DNA from: a virus
Virus record (IMG/VR): IMGVR_UViG_3300009537_000938
Location: 1-45,891 of that record
Direction: 5' to 3' (one strand)
Length of the DNA stretch: 45,891 nt
How positions within the stretch are numbered: position 1 is the stretch's first letter; every line of letters starts with the position of its first letter. The notes beneath the pieces were generated by a model, which was given only the letters and a program-made list of their open reading frames with translations, did no database searches and had not been told where the DNA came from. Below, one piece after another: positions 26,828 to 34,995 of this stretch. The translations under genes were made by a program, and so were the position numbers.

Positions 26828-26881
26828 TTGATTGTAAAAGGAAAAAATAAATGTTTACATTAACGTATATACATGTATAAT
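26822..26881 (+). promoter_or_regulatory. Conserved phage promoter block, copy 1
   Basis: -35 TTTACA at 26854-26859 and -10 TATAAT at 26876-26881, 16 bases apart, which is near-consensus for sigma70. About 35 bases of A-rich sequence upstream (like an UP element) are nearly identical to copies 2 and 3. The TGTAAA half of the palindrome found in the other copies is replaced here by GTATATACATG, so this copy may escape or change the same repressor control. It drives the gene at 26930. Confidence 0.78.
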
Positions 26882-26929
26882 TTAAACCGTAGACAGAAAG
26901 CACACACACATAACAGAGAGGAACTGAAC

Positions 26930-27340
26930 ATGAGCGCATACTTAACAAGCCCTGAAGACATTGCAAAATTAGCGGCCTACGCAATCAAGAACGATTGCAC
27001 AAAGTACGGTCAAATGTACGACATGGGAATCGAAACGATGGAACAAGTTGCTACCATTCTAGCAGAGCAAAACATCACTTCGATTGCCGCACGTTACCCT
27101 GACATGAAGGGCAACGAAGCAGTATCATTTTTCGCTGGCGATTACAGCAACGAAGAATACATCGCCGACTGCGGACGTGGTTCCAGTATGCGAGTTGCGT
27201 TCGACTACAAAGACATCGCCGATGCTGTTGGCAGTTACGAGTACCAATCATGCGAAGATGACGAATACTTCAACTCAACCGCGTTCAAGATTGTCACAGC
27301 AATTCGCACAAACTTATTGAACAAACTGACGCGCCAATAA
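26930..27340 (+). CDS. Hypothetical early protein
   Basis: 136 residues from ATG 26930, which follows GAGAGGAACTGAAC. The frame is open further upstream, but that part lies within the promoter. Soluble, acidic, with LTSPEDIAKLAAYAIKNDC at the N-terminus and a C-terminal FKIVTAIRTNLLNKLTRQ helix. No family recognised. It is alone between promoter copy 1 and an intrinsic terminator, so it is likely a strongly expressed early protein that acts on the host. Confidence 0.75.
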   Translation: MSAYLTSPEDIAKLAAYAIKNDCTKYGQMYDMGIETMEQVATILAEQNITSIAARYPDMKGNEAVSFFAGDYSNEEYIADCGRGSSMRVAFDYKDIADAVGSYEYQSCEDDEYFNSTAFKIVTAIRTNLLNKLTRQ

Positions 27341-27351
27341 AATAGTCAACC

Positions 27352-27374
27352 CCCGCCTCCGGGCGGGTTCTTTT
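27352..27374 (+). terminator. Intrinsic terminator
   Basis: Stem CCCGCC (27352-27357) with GGCGGG (27362-27367), loop TCCG, followed by TTCTTTT. It ends the promoter copy 1 transcript, although some read-through to the next gene is likely because no separate promoter is visible there. Confidence 0.8.
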
Positions 27375-27395
27375 AATAACAGAAGGAGCTATACC

Positions 27396-28250
27396 ATGAG
27401 AGAAATGACACAAACACATGACGTTCACCTAACCAATGATCTGATGCAGGTCTGTGCGCCAAGCGTATTTGCAGACGCGCCACGCGACGATGTTTCAGAT
27501 CGTTACGGTTTCATTCCAACCGTTAACGTGATCGACGGTCTGCGCGACGTTGGCTGGTTCCCAGTTGACGCCACGCAAAAGAATGTCCGCAAAGCTGGCA
27601 ACCGCGACTTTACCAAGCACCTTGTCCGCTTCCGCCGTTTGGATGACGACATCGTTGTTGGTGACAGCGTCGTTGAATTGCTGCTTACTAATAGCCACGA
27701 CCGCAGCAGCGGCTTCGTATTGCACGCAGGCGTATTTCGCATGGCATGCGCAAACGGCATCGTGATCGCGGACAGCACGTTCGGCAAAGTAGCGGTACGC
27801 CATAACGCAAACGCGCCGCAACAGGTTATCGAGGGCGCTTATCAAGTCATTGACGACGTGCCAATGATTGCCGCCGAAGTTGAGGGTATGCAGGCGGTTG
27901 ACCTTACCAGCAGCGAACAGCGTATTCTAGCGCTGAGTGCTTATAACTACGCGCACCCCGACGCACTGCAAGACGAAAACGTTATCACCACGCAGAACGA
28001 TATCGCGCAGCAGGTACTTCGCACTCGCCGAGGCGCAGACGCTAACAGCGATTTGTGGAGCACCTTTAACCGCGTGCAGGAAAACATGCTGAAGGGCGGT
28101 ATCACTACGCGCAAAATGTCAGATAAGTCTCGCCATGGAACGCGCCGCACCACCAGCCGGAAGGTGAACAGCATCGACAAGGACATCAAGCTGAACAAGG
28201 CGCTTTGGGAAATGGCCACGCAGATGCGCGCTTTAAAGGAAGCCGCGTAA
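27396..28250 (+). CDS. DUF932-family phage/plasmid protein
   Basis: 284 residues from ATG 27396 after AGAAGGAGC. The DUF932 pattern is clear: SDRYGFIPTVNVIDGLRDVG, WFPVDATQKNVRK, FTKHLVRFRRLDD, and GVFRMACANGIVI. The C-terminal part is basic (RHGTRRTTSRKVNSIDKDI), suggesting nucleic acid contact. The family is frequent on plasmids and phages and is of unknown function. Placed between two intrinsic terminators, so it may form its own transcript. Confidence 0.85.
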   Translation: MREMTQTHDVHLTNDLMQVCAPSVFADAPRDDVSDRYGFIPTVNVIDGLRDVGWFPVDATQKNVRKAGNRDFTKHLVRFRRLDDDIVVGDSVVELLLTNSHDRSSGFVLHAGVFRMACANGIVIADSTFGKVAVRHNANAPQQVIEGAYQVIDDVPMIAAEVEGMQAVDLTSSEQRILALSAYNYAHPDALQDENVITTQNDIAQQVLRTRRGADANSDLWSTFNRVQENMLKGGITTRKMSDKSRHGTRRTTSRKVNSIDKDIKLNKALWEMATQMRALKEAA

Positions 28251-28256
28251 CGAATT

Positions 28257-28289
28257 GCCCCGCCCGGTTAGCCGGGCGGGGCATCTTTT
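28257..28289 (+). terminator. Strong intrinsic terminator
   Basis: 11-bp GC stem (28257-28267 with 28272-28282), loop TTAG, followed by ATCTTTT. It directly follows the DUF932 gene. Confidence 0.85.
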
Positions 28290-28309
28290 AACAACATAGG
28301 AGAATTAAA

Positions 28310-28510
28310 ATGTATGACAAACAAAAAGGTGAAGGAAGTATTGACGGGGTTGTATCACTCGCGGTTTTTGGTTGGGTTTTTGCCGCTTGGCTTACCCATA
28401 TTATTTTTTGCCTCAAAACGGGCGCGTGGGGTTTTCTCATCGCTGGCGCGATACTTTTCCCGATAGGCGTGGTGCATGGCACGGGCCTGTGGTTTGGGTT
28501 CTTTGGCTAA
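28310..28510 (+). CDS. Small two-segment membrane protein
   Basis: 66 residues. Two membrane segments: LAVFGWVFAAWLTHIIFCL and GFLIAGAILFPIGVVHGTGL, with a short cytoplasmic N-terminus. Start ATG 28310 follows AGGAGAATTAAA. No function known. TAATG overlap with the following gene. Confidence 0.65.
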   Translation: MYDKQKGEGSIDGVVSLAVFGWVFAAWLTHIIFCLKTGAWGFLIAGAILFPIGVVHGTGLWFGFFG

Positions 28511-28896
28511 TGCCAAATATTATACTGAACAGGATTAAGACGCCGGACGGCACCGTGCTGACTAGCTGGCACCGTCATGACTATAAAGTATATACGGACG
28601 AGGTCAGCGGGGAAAACTACATGGTAGACGGCGGGCTGTCTTACTTGCGTCGCAACGTGAACGCTGTGCCCGCTGAGGAGCTGACCGTGTATGATGATGT
28701 GCCGCACGCTGAACTGCGCGAGGCATTTCACTGGGGCACGCGGGGCGTTGACGGCAAGCAACCTCTTACATGGGTGCCGCTTAAATCACTTTTAATAGAT
28801 CACATCAAGGAAATACTGCGTACACAGCGGCAGTTGGATAGCTCGCGCGTCAAAAGGTATTTTGAACGTGAGCTTGTTTACAGGGGCATTAAGTGA
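28510..28896 (+). CDS. Conserved phage hypothetical protein
   Basis: 128 residues from ATG 28510. The family pattern is LNRIKTPDGTVLTSWHRHDY, then YMVDGGLSYLRRN, HAELREAFHWGTRG, and PLTWVPLKSLLIDHI. It is very common in phages of Gram-negative bacteria, including T4-like ones, and its activity is unknown. Overlaps the membrane protein by one base (TAATG) and the phosphoesterase by four (GTGA). Confidence 0.78.
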   Translation: MPNIILNRIKTPDGTVLTSWHRHDYKVYTDEVSGENYMVDGGLSYLRRNVNAVPAEELTVYDDVPHAELREAFHWGTRGVDGKQPLTWVPLKSLLIDHIKEILRTQRQLDSSRVKRYFERELVYRGIK

Positions 28897-29405
28897 GCCA
28901 ACAAATTTATTTTATCTCTGACCTGCACTTGGGGCACAAGAATATTCTAACCTTTGGTCAGCGACAGCATAACGACATAGAGGACATGCACATCGCTATG
29001 TTAGAGGCGTGGAATAACAAGGTGCGCAAGCAGCGGGACATCGTGTATGTATTGGGTGACGTGTGCATGAATGTAGCGGACATGCGCTGGCTGGATTTAA
29101 TGAACGGCCAGAAACGCCTAGTGCTGGGCAACCACGACCAGCTTGACTACGGCGTGTATCGAAAATACTTCGACAAGATTTATCATTTTCACAAGGGCTA
29201 CGGCGGCATGGTGTTCACGCACATTCCAATCCATCCCGGTGAGCTGGCGTATCGAAACTGGAAATGGAATATCCACGGCCACATTCATCGAAAGGAGCAG
29301 GACATTGATGATCCGCGCTACTTCAATGTGAATGTTGATATCATAGGCTACGCGCCGATCAGCTTGGATGAACTGCGGGAGCAACTGCAATGTCAAAACC
29401 AGTAA
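28893..29405 (+). CDS. Calcineurin-like metallophosphoesterase
   Basis: 170 residues, start GTG 28893. Motifs in order: ISDLHLGHKNIL (D, H), LGDVCMN (D), LGNHDQLD (N, H), VFTHIPIH (H), HGHIHRKE (H, H). Compact phage-type enzyme; related phage proteins act on cyclic phosphodiesters or nucleotides, but the substrate is unknown. Distinct from the HTH-linked phosphoesterase at 17002. The stop overlaps the next gene by 16 bases. Confidence 0.85.
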   Translation: MSQQIYFISDLHLGHKNILTFGQRQHNDIEDMHIAMLEAWNNKVRKQRDIVYVLGDVCMNVADMRWLDLMNGQKRLVLGNHDQLDYGVYRKYFDKIYHFHKGYGGMVFTHIPIHPGELAYRNWKWNIHGHIHRKEQDIDDPRYFNVNVDIIGYAPISLDELREQLQCQNQ

Positions 29406-29644
29406 CAGTACACCGTGCCGTGGCGCACAAGATACGCAATCAGTACCGGGGGTTCGTTGAACGCGACGGGTGGACCCTGCCGGAGTCGATGCTGTTCTAC
29501 AAGATATTGGAGGCGGCCATCCTAGACCTGCCACAGCGGGACGCGGTTTGGTACCTTACGCAGCCGGTTATCCCGGCGGCGGAGCTGGGTGGGGTAGATA
29601 GTGACTGGGTGCGTCGTACGTTGCGCCGCGCCAAACTTTTATAA
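29390..29644 (+). CDS. Conserved hypothetical protein
   Basis: 84 residues, Arg- and Trp-rich, with VAHKIRNQYRGFVERDGWTL and a C-terminal SDWVRRTLRRAKLL helix. Possibly nucleic acid binding from its charge; no domain recognised. Overlaps the phosphoesterase gene by 16 bases. Confidence 0.6.
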   Translation: MSKPVTVHRAVAHKIRNQYRGFVERDGWTLPESMLFYKILEAAILDLPQRDAVWYLTQPVIPAAELGGVDSDWVRRTLRRAKLL

Positions 29645-29655
29645 AAGGATCCTGT

Positions 29656-29997
29656 ATGCCAGAGCTAGAAGATACGATAGAAAAAATGCGCAAACGCATC
29701 GCTAAAGTAGACGCACTGTCTGCCGAGCTAAAGGGGCGCATAGATAACCTAGACCCTTATGCACTAACCACGGCGCTGATGATGATGCACAAAGACGTGA
29801 CCGGCCTGCACAGCAGGATGAAGCTAATGATCTTGAAAGTAAACGTGGCCACGGAAGTCGTGTGGTCGTTAAGAAGAACAGGCGGCGGCGAAGATCTCGC
29901 CGTTAAGGTAATATCAGCGTTCGATAACCCGGACGCGTGGTGGGCAAAGCGTGAGCACTTAACGCTGGCGCAGTGGCGGGATGAATTAAGTACATAA
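29656..29997 (+). CDS. Hypothetical coiled-coil protein
   Basis: 113 residues, mostly helical, with a heptad region in the first 35 residues (ELEDTIEKMRKRIAKVDALS). It is the last gene before queD and shares its orientation. No function recognised. Confidence 0.6.
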   Translation: MPELEDTIEKMRKRIAKVDALSAELKGRIDNLDPYALTTALMMMHKDVTGLHSRMKLMILKVNVATEVVWSLRRTGGGEDLAVKVISAFDNPDAWWAKREHLTLAQWRDELST

Positions 29998-30015
29998 TCT
30001 AATCAGGAGTAAGGA

Positions 30016-30492
30016 ATGCTAACAGTAACTAAGCAATACAGAACGGAAACGGGACACAGACTCACCAACTATGAGGGCAAGTGCGCGCATCTTCATGGGC
30101 ACTCTTACTTATGGGAGGTCACGGCTACTTCGCCTAAACTGGAAAATGGTATGGTGCTGGACTTCAAAGACTTAAAAACGGCCATGGTAAGTGTACTAGA
30201 GCCTTTGGATCACGCCTTTGTGCTAGCACCGGACGACCCGTTGCTAGGTTATGCGGAAGCCTTTAGCGGCGGCATACAAGACTTACTTGTTGCCAGCAAC
30301 GGTAAGACCCCGCGCTTATTCATTTGGCAAGGCAACCCTACTGCCGAATCGTTTGCCGAATATGCGGCGCACGCTATACAAGTGCAATTACCCAAAGGAA
30401 TCGCCGTCACTCACGTCAAAGTATGGGAGACGGCTAATTCTTTTGCAGAGTACCGGGTTCCTGTACAACTGCATTTAGATTTGGAGGCGTAA
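30016..30492 (+). CDS. queD: 6-carboxy-tetrahydropterin synthase (QueD)
   Basis: 158 residues. It converts dihydroneopterin triphosphate to 6-carboxy-5,6,7,8-tetrahydropterin, the second step of 7-deazaguanine synthesis. Zinc ligands H14 (TGHRL), H27 and H29 (HLHGHSY) are present, and C23 is the catalytic thiol. DFKDLK, LDHAFVL and ESFAEY are typical family positions. Start ATG 30016 follows CAGGAGTAAGG. It opens the deazaguanine operon: queD, queE, queC and folE lie within 2.7 kb, with overlaps or one-base gaps. Confidence 0.93.
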   Translation: MLTVTKQYRTETGHRLTNYEGKCAHLHGHSYLWEVTATSPKLENGMVLDFKDLKTAMVSVLEPLDHAFVLAPDDPLLGYAEAFSGGIQDLLVASNGKTPRLFIWQGNPTAESFAEYAAHAIQVQLPKGIAVTHVKVWETANSFAEYRVPVQLHLDLEA

Positions 30493-30493
30493 C

Positions 30494-31180
30494 ATGTTCG
30501 GCGATAATCCATTAAGAAAACAGGACTTAGGCAATCCTGCGCTAGAGGTCGTCAAGGTGTTTCGCACCATACAAGGCGAAGGGCCATTTGCGGGAGATCC
30601 TGCGATATTTGTTCGCCTGCGAGGCTGCAATTTAAAGTGCTATTTCTGCGACACGGACTTTGAAAATGATTGGTACAGCGCACATTTGGACGAAGTGCTT
30701 ACTGAAATAAAAACACTGGCGGAAGATAGTATTAAGCTGGTCGTTATTACAGGCGGAGAACCTTTCCGGCAGAACATAGCCCCGCTGACAAAAGCGTTAT
30801 CAAAGGACGGGTATAGAGTGCAAATAGAAACAGCAGGCACAATAAGTAACCCGGATTTTCCGTGGAAAGATAACCGGGTATCTGTGGTAGTTAGCCCGAA
30901 GACCGGGAAGCTGCATAAGGATATGGCTAAGGCTGCCGCTTGGAAATATATTTACGCCGGCGTAACGGACAGCGAAGGGTTTCCTGCGTTATCCACACAG
31001 CGGGAAGGAAAGCACAAGGGAATCGCCCGGCCACTTAATAACGCTCCGATTTACATGCAACCAATGGATAGCTATGACGAAGTGCTCAACGAAGAACTGA
31101 TCCAATCCTGCGCTGAATTGTGCATGCAGCATGGGTACAGGTTTTCTTTTCAAATACATAAAGCGATAGGAGTAGAGTGA
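30494..31180 (+). CDS. queE: 7-carboxy-7-deazaguanine synthase (QueE)
   Basis: 228 residues, radical SAM enzyme that makes the 7-carboxy-7-deazaguanine ring. The CX3CX2C cluster motif is C45, C49, C52 in [14 protein letters not shown], preceded by [16 protein letters not shown]. The SAM-binding GGE motif is ITGGEPF. The C-terminus carries [10 protein letters not shown]. Starts one base after queD. Length typical for QueE. Confidence 0.93.
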   Translation: MFGDNPLRKQDLGNPALEVVKVFRTIQGEGPFAGDPAIFVRLRGCNLKCYFCDTDFENDWYSAHLDEVLTEIKTLAEDSIKLVVITGGEPFRQNIAPLTKALSKDGYRVQIETAGTISNPDFPWKDNRVSVVVSPKTGKLHKDMAKAAAWKYIYAGVTDSEGFPALSTQREGKHKGIARPLNNAPIYMQPMDSYDEVLNEELIQSCAELCMQHGYRFSFQIHKAIGVE

Positions 31181-31839
31181 TGGAAAAAGTAATTGTTATT
31201 TACAGTGGCGGGATGGATTCATTTACCTTGCTTAATAAATTAGTAATAGATGGGTATGATGTTCACGCTGTATCTTTTAACTACGGGCAACGCCATAGTA
31301 AGGAACTAGACTACGCCGGGCGCGTAACCGCTGAACTGGGCATTGAGCACAAGATTGTAGACGTTTCCAGTATCAACCAATTACTGCAAGGTTCGGCGCT
31401 CACTTCTGACGATATGGACGTGCCGGAAGGGCATTATGAAGAACCTAGTATGAAGCAGACGGTAGTTCCTAATCGTAATATGATTATGTTATCGCTAGCT
31501 GTGGGCTACGCTGTATCGATTGGCGCCTCGAAAGTGTATTACGGCGCGCACGGTGGTGATCATGCTGTGTACCCCGACTGCCGTCCAGAATTCATTGATG
31601 CGATGAACGCAGTAACTAAGATCGCGAACTGGGAGCCTGTCGAAATTTGTACGCCGTTTATCGATGCCGGTATGGACAAAGGGGACATTGCAGCAATGGG
31701 AAAAACGCTCGAACTCGATTACGGTAAATCGTGGACGTGTTATAAAGGCGGCGACAAGCCGTGTGGTAAGTGCGGGGCATGCCAAGAGCGCATTGAAGCT
31801 ATGGCATTTGCCGGTATTAATGATCCGGAGTATGGGTAA
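31180..31839 (+). CDS. queC: 7-cyano-7-deazaguanine (preQ0) synthase (QueC)
   Basis: 219 residues from ATG 31180, overlapping the queE stop (TGATG). An ATP-dependent enzyme that turns carboxy-deazaguanine into preQ0 with ammonia. The PP-loop SGGMDS lies at residues 9-14. The C-terminal zinc cysteines are in [36 protein letters not shown] is a conserved substrate loop. There is no amidotransferase (Gat) domain fused to it. Confidence 0.94.
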   Translation: MEKVIVIYSGGMDSFTLLNKLVIDGYDVHAVSFNYGQRHSKELDYAGRVTAELGIEHKIVDVSSINQLLQGSALTSDDMDVPEGHYEEPSMKQTVVPNRNMIMLSLAVGYAVSIGASKVYYGAHGGDHAVYPDCRPEFIDAMNAVTKIANWEPVEICTPFIDAGMDKGDIAAMGKTLELDYGKSWTCYKGGDKPCGKCGACQERIEAMAFAGINDPEYG

Positions 31840-32738
31840 TGACTGAAAAAATATATTTAACTCACGAGCAATGTTACGTTCAATTAAATGAAGTGCTTGT
31901 GACAATCAATGAACATATTGATACACCTTACGCTGCGCTGAAGATTTTCCCGGTTCCTCGCGGGGGAGTTCCTGTCGCGTATATGATAAAGAATCATTTC
32001 AGTATTGCTGAGATAGTAAGTTCAGCGCAAGATGCAGACATTATTATTGACGACCTAATTGACAGTGGCGCGACCATGGAACGTTACGCCGAACAGTGGC
32101 CGGAAAAACCCTTCCTCGCTTTAATCGATAAGCGCAAGCAGTATGTTGGCGAATGGATCGTGTTCCCGTGGGAGCAGGGGGAGACGGATACCAGTGCTGA
32201 CGATATACCTATCCGTCTATTGCAGTACATCGGCGAAGATCCTAACCGAGGCGGCTTGCTTGAAACACCAAAACGTATGCTGAAGGCGTGGGACTTTTGG
32301 ACTAGCGGATATGGGCAGAAGCCTGAAGATATTTTAAAGGTGTTTGAAGATGGCGCGGAGGATTACGATGAGATGGTGCTGGTTAAAGATATTCCTATCT
32401 ATAGTCACTGCGAACATCACCTAGCACCTTTCTTCGGCGTTGCGCATATTGGGTATATTCCGAACGGAAAAATTGTAGGGCTGTCGAAACTGTCGCGTAT
32501 CGCCGATGTTTTTGCTAGGCGCTTGCAAGTGCAGGAACGTCTTACCAATCAAATCGCACAAGCATTGGAAGAACATCTGCAACCGCTAGGCGTTGCCGTC
32601 GTTATTGAGTGCCGTCACATGTGCATGGAATCGCGGGGCATACAACGTCAAGGTGCCACAACGGTCACTAGCTCTATGCGAGGTATTTTACGCGAAGACG
32701 CTAAAGCCAGAGCAGAGTTTATGGGGCTGTTGAAATGA
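31839..32738 (+). CDS. folE: Phosphoribosyltransferase-GTP cyclohydrolase I fusion
   Basis: 299 residues. Residues about 1-112 form a phosphoribosyltransferase-like domain with the PRPP-binding motif [12 protein letters not shown] (68-79) and FPVPRGGVP before it. Residues about 125-299 are GTP cyclohydrolase [27 protein letters not shown] with zinc ligands C191 and H194, and HMCMESRG with C262. GTP cyclohydrolase supplies dihydroneopterin triphosphate to QueD, so the set of genes from GTP to preQ0 is complete. The fused domain could channel GTP or salvage a purine base. Overlaps queC by one base. Confidence 0.92.
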   Translation: MTEKIYLTHEQCYVQLNEVLVTINEHIDTPYAALKIFPVPRGGVPVAYMIKNHFSIAEIVSSAQDADIIIDDLIDSGATMERYAEQWPEKPFLALIDKRKQYVGEWIVFPWEQGETDTSADDIPIRLLQYIGEDPNRGGLLETPKRMLKAWDFWTSGYGQKPEDILKVFEDGAEDYDEMVLVKDIPIYSHCEHHLAPFFGVAHIGYIPNGKIVGLSKLSRIADVFARRLQVQERLTNQIAQALEEHLQPLGVAVVIECRHMCMESRGIQRQGATTVTSSMRGILREDAKARAEFMGLLK

Positions 32739-32980
32739 AGCAATCTAAACTTGAATCGCTGCTAGAAGCAGGCATTAACACTGCGTCGGGCTTTATTGTA
32801 GCGATGCTAGTAACAGAATTTATTGTCGTCCCACTATGGGATTTAAACTGGTCGTTCTCAGATAACTTCGCTGTCACGGCCTTATACACAACTATCGCTG
32901 TATGCCGAGGATACTTGTGGAGGCGTTTTTTTAATGCGGGTGTGCATAAAGCTGTACACAGGGCTATATTTCTGAAGTAA
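32735..32980 (+). CDS. Small membrane protein, DUF7220-like
   Basis: 81 residues. Opening [20 protein letters not shown] followed by two membrane segments and the C-terminal WRRFFN motif. This is a frequent phage family of unknown function. Overlaps folE by four bases (ATGA), so it is part of the operon transcript. Confidence 0.7.
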   Translation: MKQSKLESLLEAGINTASGFIVAMLVTEFIVVPLWDLNWSFSDNFAVTALYTTIAVCRGYLWRRFFNAGVHKAVHRAIFLK

Positions 32981-33008
32981 TATCCAACTACCAAAGCAGG
33001 AGATTTCT

Positions 33009-33188
33009 ATGGGTACTGTAAATAATGCAAGAAAAATCTTTGATGAACTTTATTTTTTGAGCGGCAACGTTTTGCCTAAACGCAGCGACGCGGTAAGCAA
33101 GTGTATCGAAGCGGGCATAAACAAGGCAACAGCGCAGTCGACGTTTGCAAAATGGCGAAGGGAAAAAGTAAAAGAGCAGGATTTATGA
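33009..33188 (+). CDS. Small HTH-like protein, 59 residues
   Basis: ATG 33009 after AGCAGGAGATTTCT. The pattern LPKRSDAVSKCIEAGINKAT followed by AQSTFAKWRREKVKE looks like a short winged or helix-turn-helix DNA-binding unit. Similar small proteins sit near DNA-modification or replication genes in other phages. ATGA overlap with the DpdA-like gene suggests coupling. Confidence 0.65.
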   Translation: MGTVNNARKIFDELYFLSGNVLPKRSDAVSKCIEAGINKATAQSTFAKWRREKVKEQDL

Positions 33189-34048
33189 AAGTTTACTTAG
33201 CCGGCGAGCAATTCGAAGGCGTCAAAGACAGGGTTAAACGCCGGCTATTTTCTTATTGGTACAACAAAGGGGATGCCTCGGCAGTGAAAGAAGCAAAGGA
33301 AAACGGGACATCCGACTGCTTTCTGGATAGCGGGGCGTTTACAGCATTCACTCAAAAAGCAGAGATAGACCCGGGGGTATATGCTAAGTATATCCGGGAA
33401 AACCATGCGCTTTTTACAGTTTGTAGCTCTTTAGACGCAATCGGGGACCCTCAACAGAGCTATGATTATTTAAAGCAGTTAGAAGCCCTTGGTTGCGTCG
33501 TGTCCCCGGTGTTCCATGCAAGAGAAGATATTAAATGGCTTAAAAAATACATAGACGAAGGATACGAATATATTTTCCTCGGCGGCATGGTACCAGAGAC
33601 AACGGGGTGGCTGAGGGAATGGCTCGACGGTCTGTTCGACAAGTATTTAACGAACGCGGACGGTACGGCGCGTGTTAAATTACACGGGTTCGGGTTGACG
33701 GACCAGCAGTTAATGTTCCGCTACCCTTGGCATAGTGTGGATTCTACTTCATGGCTTTTTACCGGAGCATTCGGCGGGTGCCTTTTTTACAGGGACGGGG
33801 CCGCAAAAAAAGTAGTTTTTTCTTATGACTCGCCTTCTGCTAAAAAATTGAACGCCCCTCACTATAGTAATCTAAGTTCTATCGAACAACTGCAAGTAGA
33901 CAAGTGGCTTGCTGAAATGGGTGTTACTGCCCAACAGTGCGCTGAACATTACTCATTCCGTAATATTATCAACGCGGACAGTTTCCAGCGTATGGAAAAA
34001 TACGGTACGGAAACATTTAAGAAAAAACAGGTAACGTTGTTCACATGA
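33185..34048 (+). CDS. dpdA: DpdA-like deazaguanine DNA transglycosylase
   Basis: 287 residues from ATG 33185. TGT-like (queuine tRNA-ribosyltransferase superfamily) of the phage DpdA kind, which exchanges guanine in DNA for a 7-deazaguanine base. Family signatures are FLDSGAFTAF (Asp48), SLDAIGDP (Asp84), PVFHARED, YIFLGGMVP, KLHGFGLT and SVDSTSW (Asp186, possible nucleophile). It lacks the C-terminal zinc cluster of tRNA enzymes. It lies 0.45 kb downstream of the preQ0 genes. No QueF, ArcS or Gat-QueC is seen, so dPreQ0 is the simplest product. Coupled to the clamp-like gene by ATGA. Confidence 0.85.
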   Translation: MKVYLAGEQFEGVKDRVKRRLFSYWYNKGDASAVKEAKENGTSDCFLDSGAFTAFTQKAEIDPGVYAKYIRENHALFTVCSSLDAIGDPQQSYDYLKQLEALGCVVSPVFHAREDIKWLKKYIDEGYEYIFLGGMVPETTGWLREWLDGLFDKYLTNADGTARVKLHGFGLTDQQLMFRYPWHSVDSTSWLFTGAFGGCLFYRDGAAKKVVFSYDSPSAKKLNAPHYSNLSSIEQLQVDKWLAEMGVTAQQCAEHYSFRNIINADSFQRMEKYGTETFKKKQVTLFT

Positions 34049-34995
34049 AAAACACACTCAATTTCGTTCGCGGCGCTGTCGCGGAAAAAGATCTTGTCCC
34101 TGTACTAACTCACTTCAATATAAAGGATGGGCGTATACAGGGGAGCAACGGGCGTATAGCAATAGACGCGCCGGCGGAGGGCGCTATCTCCGGGATGAAT
34201 ATTACAGTGCCAGCGGATAAGTTTTTAAAGGCCGTTGACGCCTGCGCTGGGGAACCTGCGCTCAAGGTGACGGAGGCCGGGAACCTTGTTATCAAGAAAG
34301 GAGCTTTCAGGGCAGTGCTGCCTCTTGCTAAACAGGAAGATTTCCCTAGCATGGAAAAAATTATGGGCAAGCAATACAGCGCGGAAAACATTCTCCCTGT
34401 GCTACGCAACCTGCGCCCTTTTATAAGTCAGGACGCTAGTCGCGTATGGTCTTGCGGTGTCTTACTGAGCGGAGGTACCGCTACAGCAACCAACAACGTT
34501 GTTCTCGTGCAAAGCCCTTGCGCTGTGCAGGAACGTATTAATATTCCTGTTTATGCGGTGGACGAGCTACTACGCATTAATATTGAACCCGTATCGATGA
34601 CAGTCGGCTCCCGAGCAGTTATGTTTGAATTTCCTGACAGCGCTTGGATGACAGCACAATTATTCGAGGAAAATTGGCCTGATGTAGACAGCATGTTTGT
34701 CGACACAGATGTTGCAATTCCGGCAGGGGTTAAAGAGGCCGTTGAACGCGTGCTGCCTTTCTGCCCGGATAAAAAACACCCTGTGATCAACTTCAACAAG
34801 GAAGGCGTAGGCACAAATGCCGGGGATATGTCAGCACTACAGGCAATGGAAGGGCTTTCTGAAGCGTCTTTTAGAGCGGAGCCCCTTCTGCTTGTTTTGA
34901 ATGTAGCGACTCACATGGATTTTTCGCAGTACCCTAGTCCGTGCCCATTTAAAGGCGACGGCATTAAAGGCATTATTGCCGGGGTTTTAAAATAA
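34045..34995 (+). CDS. Sliding clamp-like protein
   Basis: 316 residues. The N-terminal pattern NFVRGAVAEKDLVPVLTHFN, then GRIQGSNGRIAIDAP, and LVIKKGAFRAVLPL with DFPSM is that of beta-clamp (DnaN) domains. The protein is somewhat shorter than cellular DnaN (about 366 residues). It overlaps the DNA polymerase gene by one base, so a processivity factor role is likely. Family identity is by motif and context, not proof. Confidence 0.65.
   Translation: MKNTLNFVRGAVAEKDLVPVLTHFNIKDGRIQGSNGRIAIDAPAEGAISGMNITVPADKFLKAVDACAGEPALKVTEAGNLVIKKGAFRAVLPLAKQEDFPSMEKIMGKQYSAENILPVLRNLRPFISQDASRVWSCGVLLSGGTATATNNVVLVQSPCAVQERINIPVYAVDELLRINIEPVSMTVGSRAVMFEFPDSAWMTAQLFEENWPDVDSMFVDTDVAIPAGVKEAVERVLPFCPDKKHPVINFNKEGVGTNAGDMSALQAMEGLSEASFRAEPLLLVLNVATHMDFSQYPSPCPFKGDGIKGIIAGVLK

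Noticed and set aside
33101-33184. Upstream extension of the DpdA-like gene
   Set aside because: The extension overlaps the coding region of the 59-residue gene in another frame; ATG 33185 with ATGA coupling and the family's N-terminus fit better.
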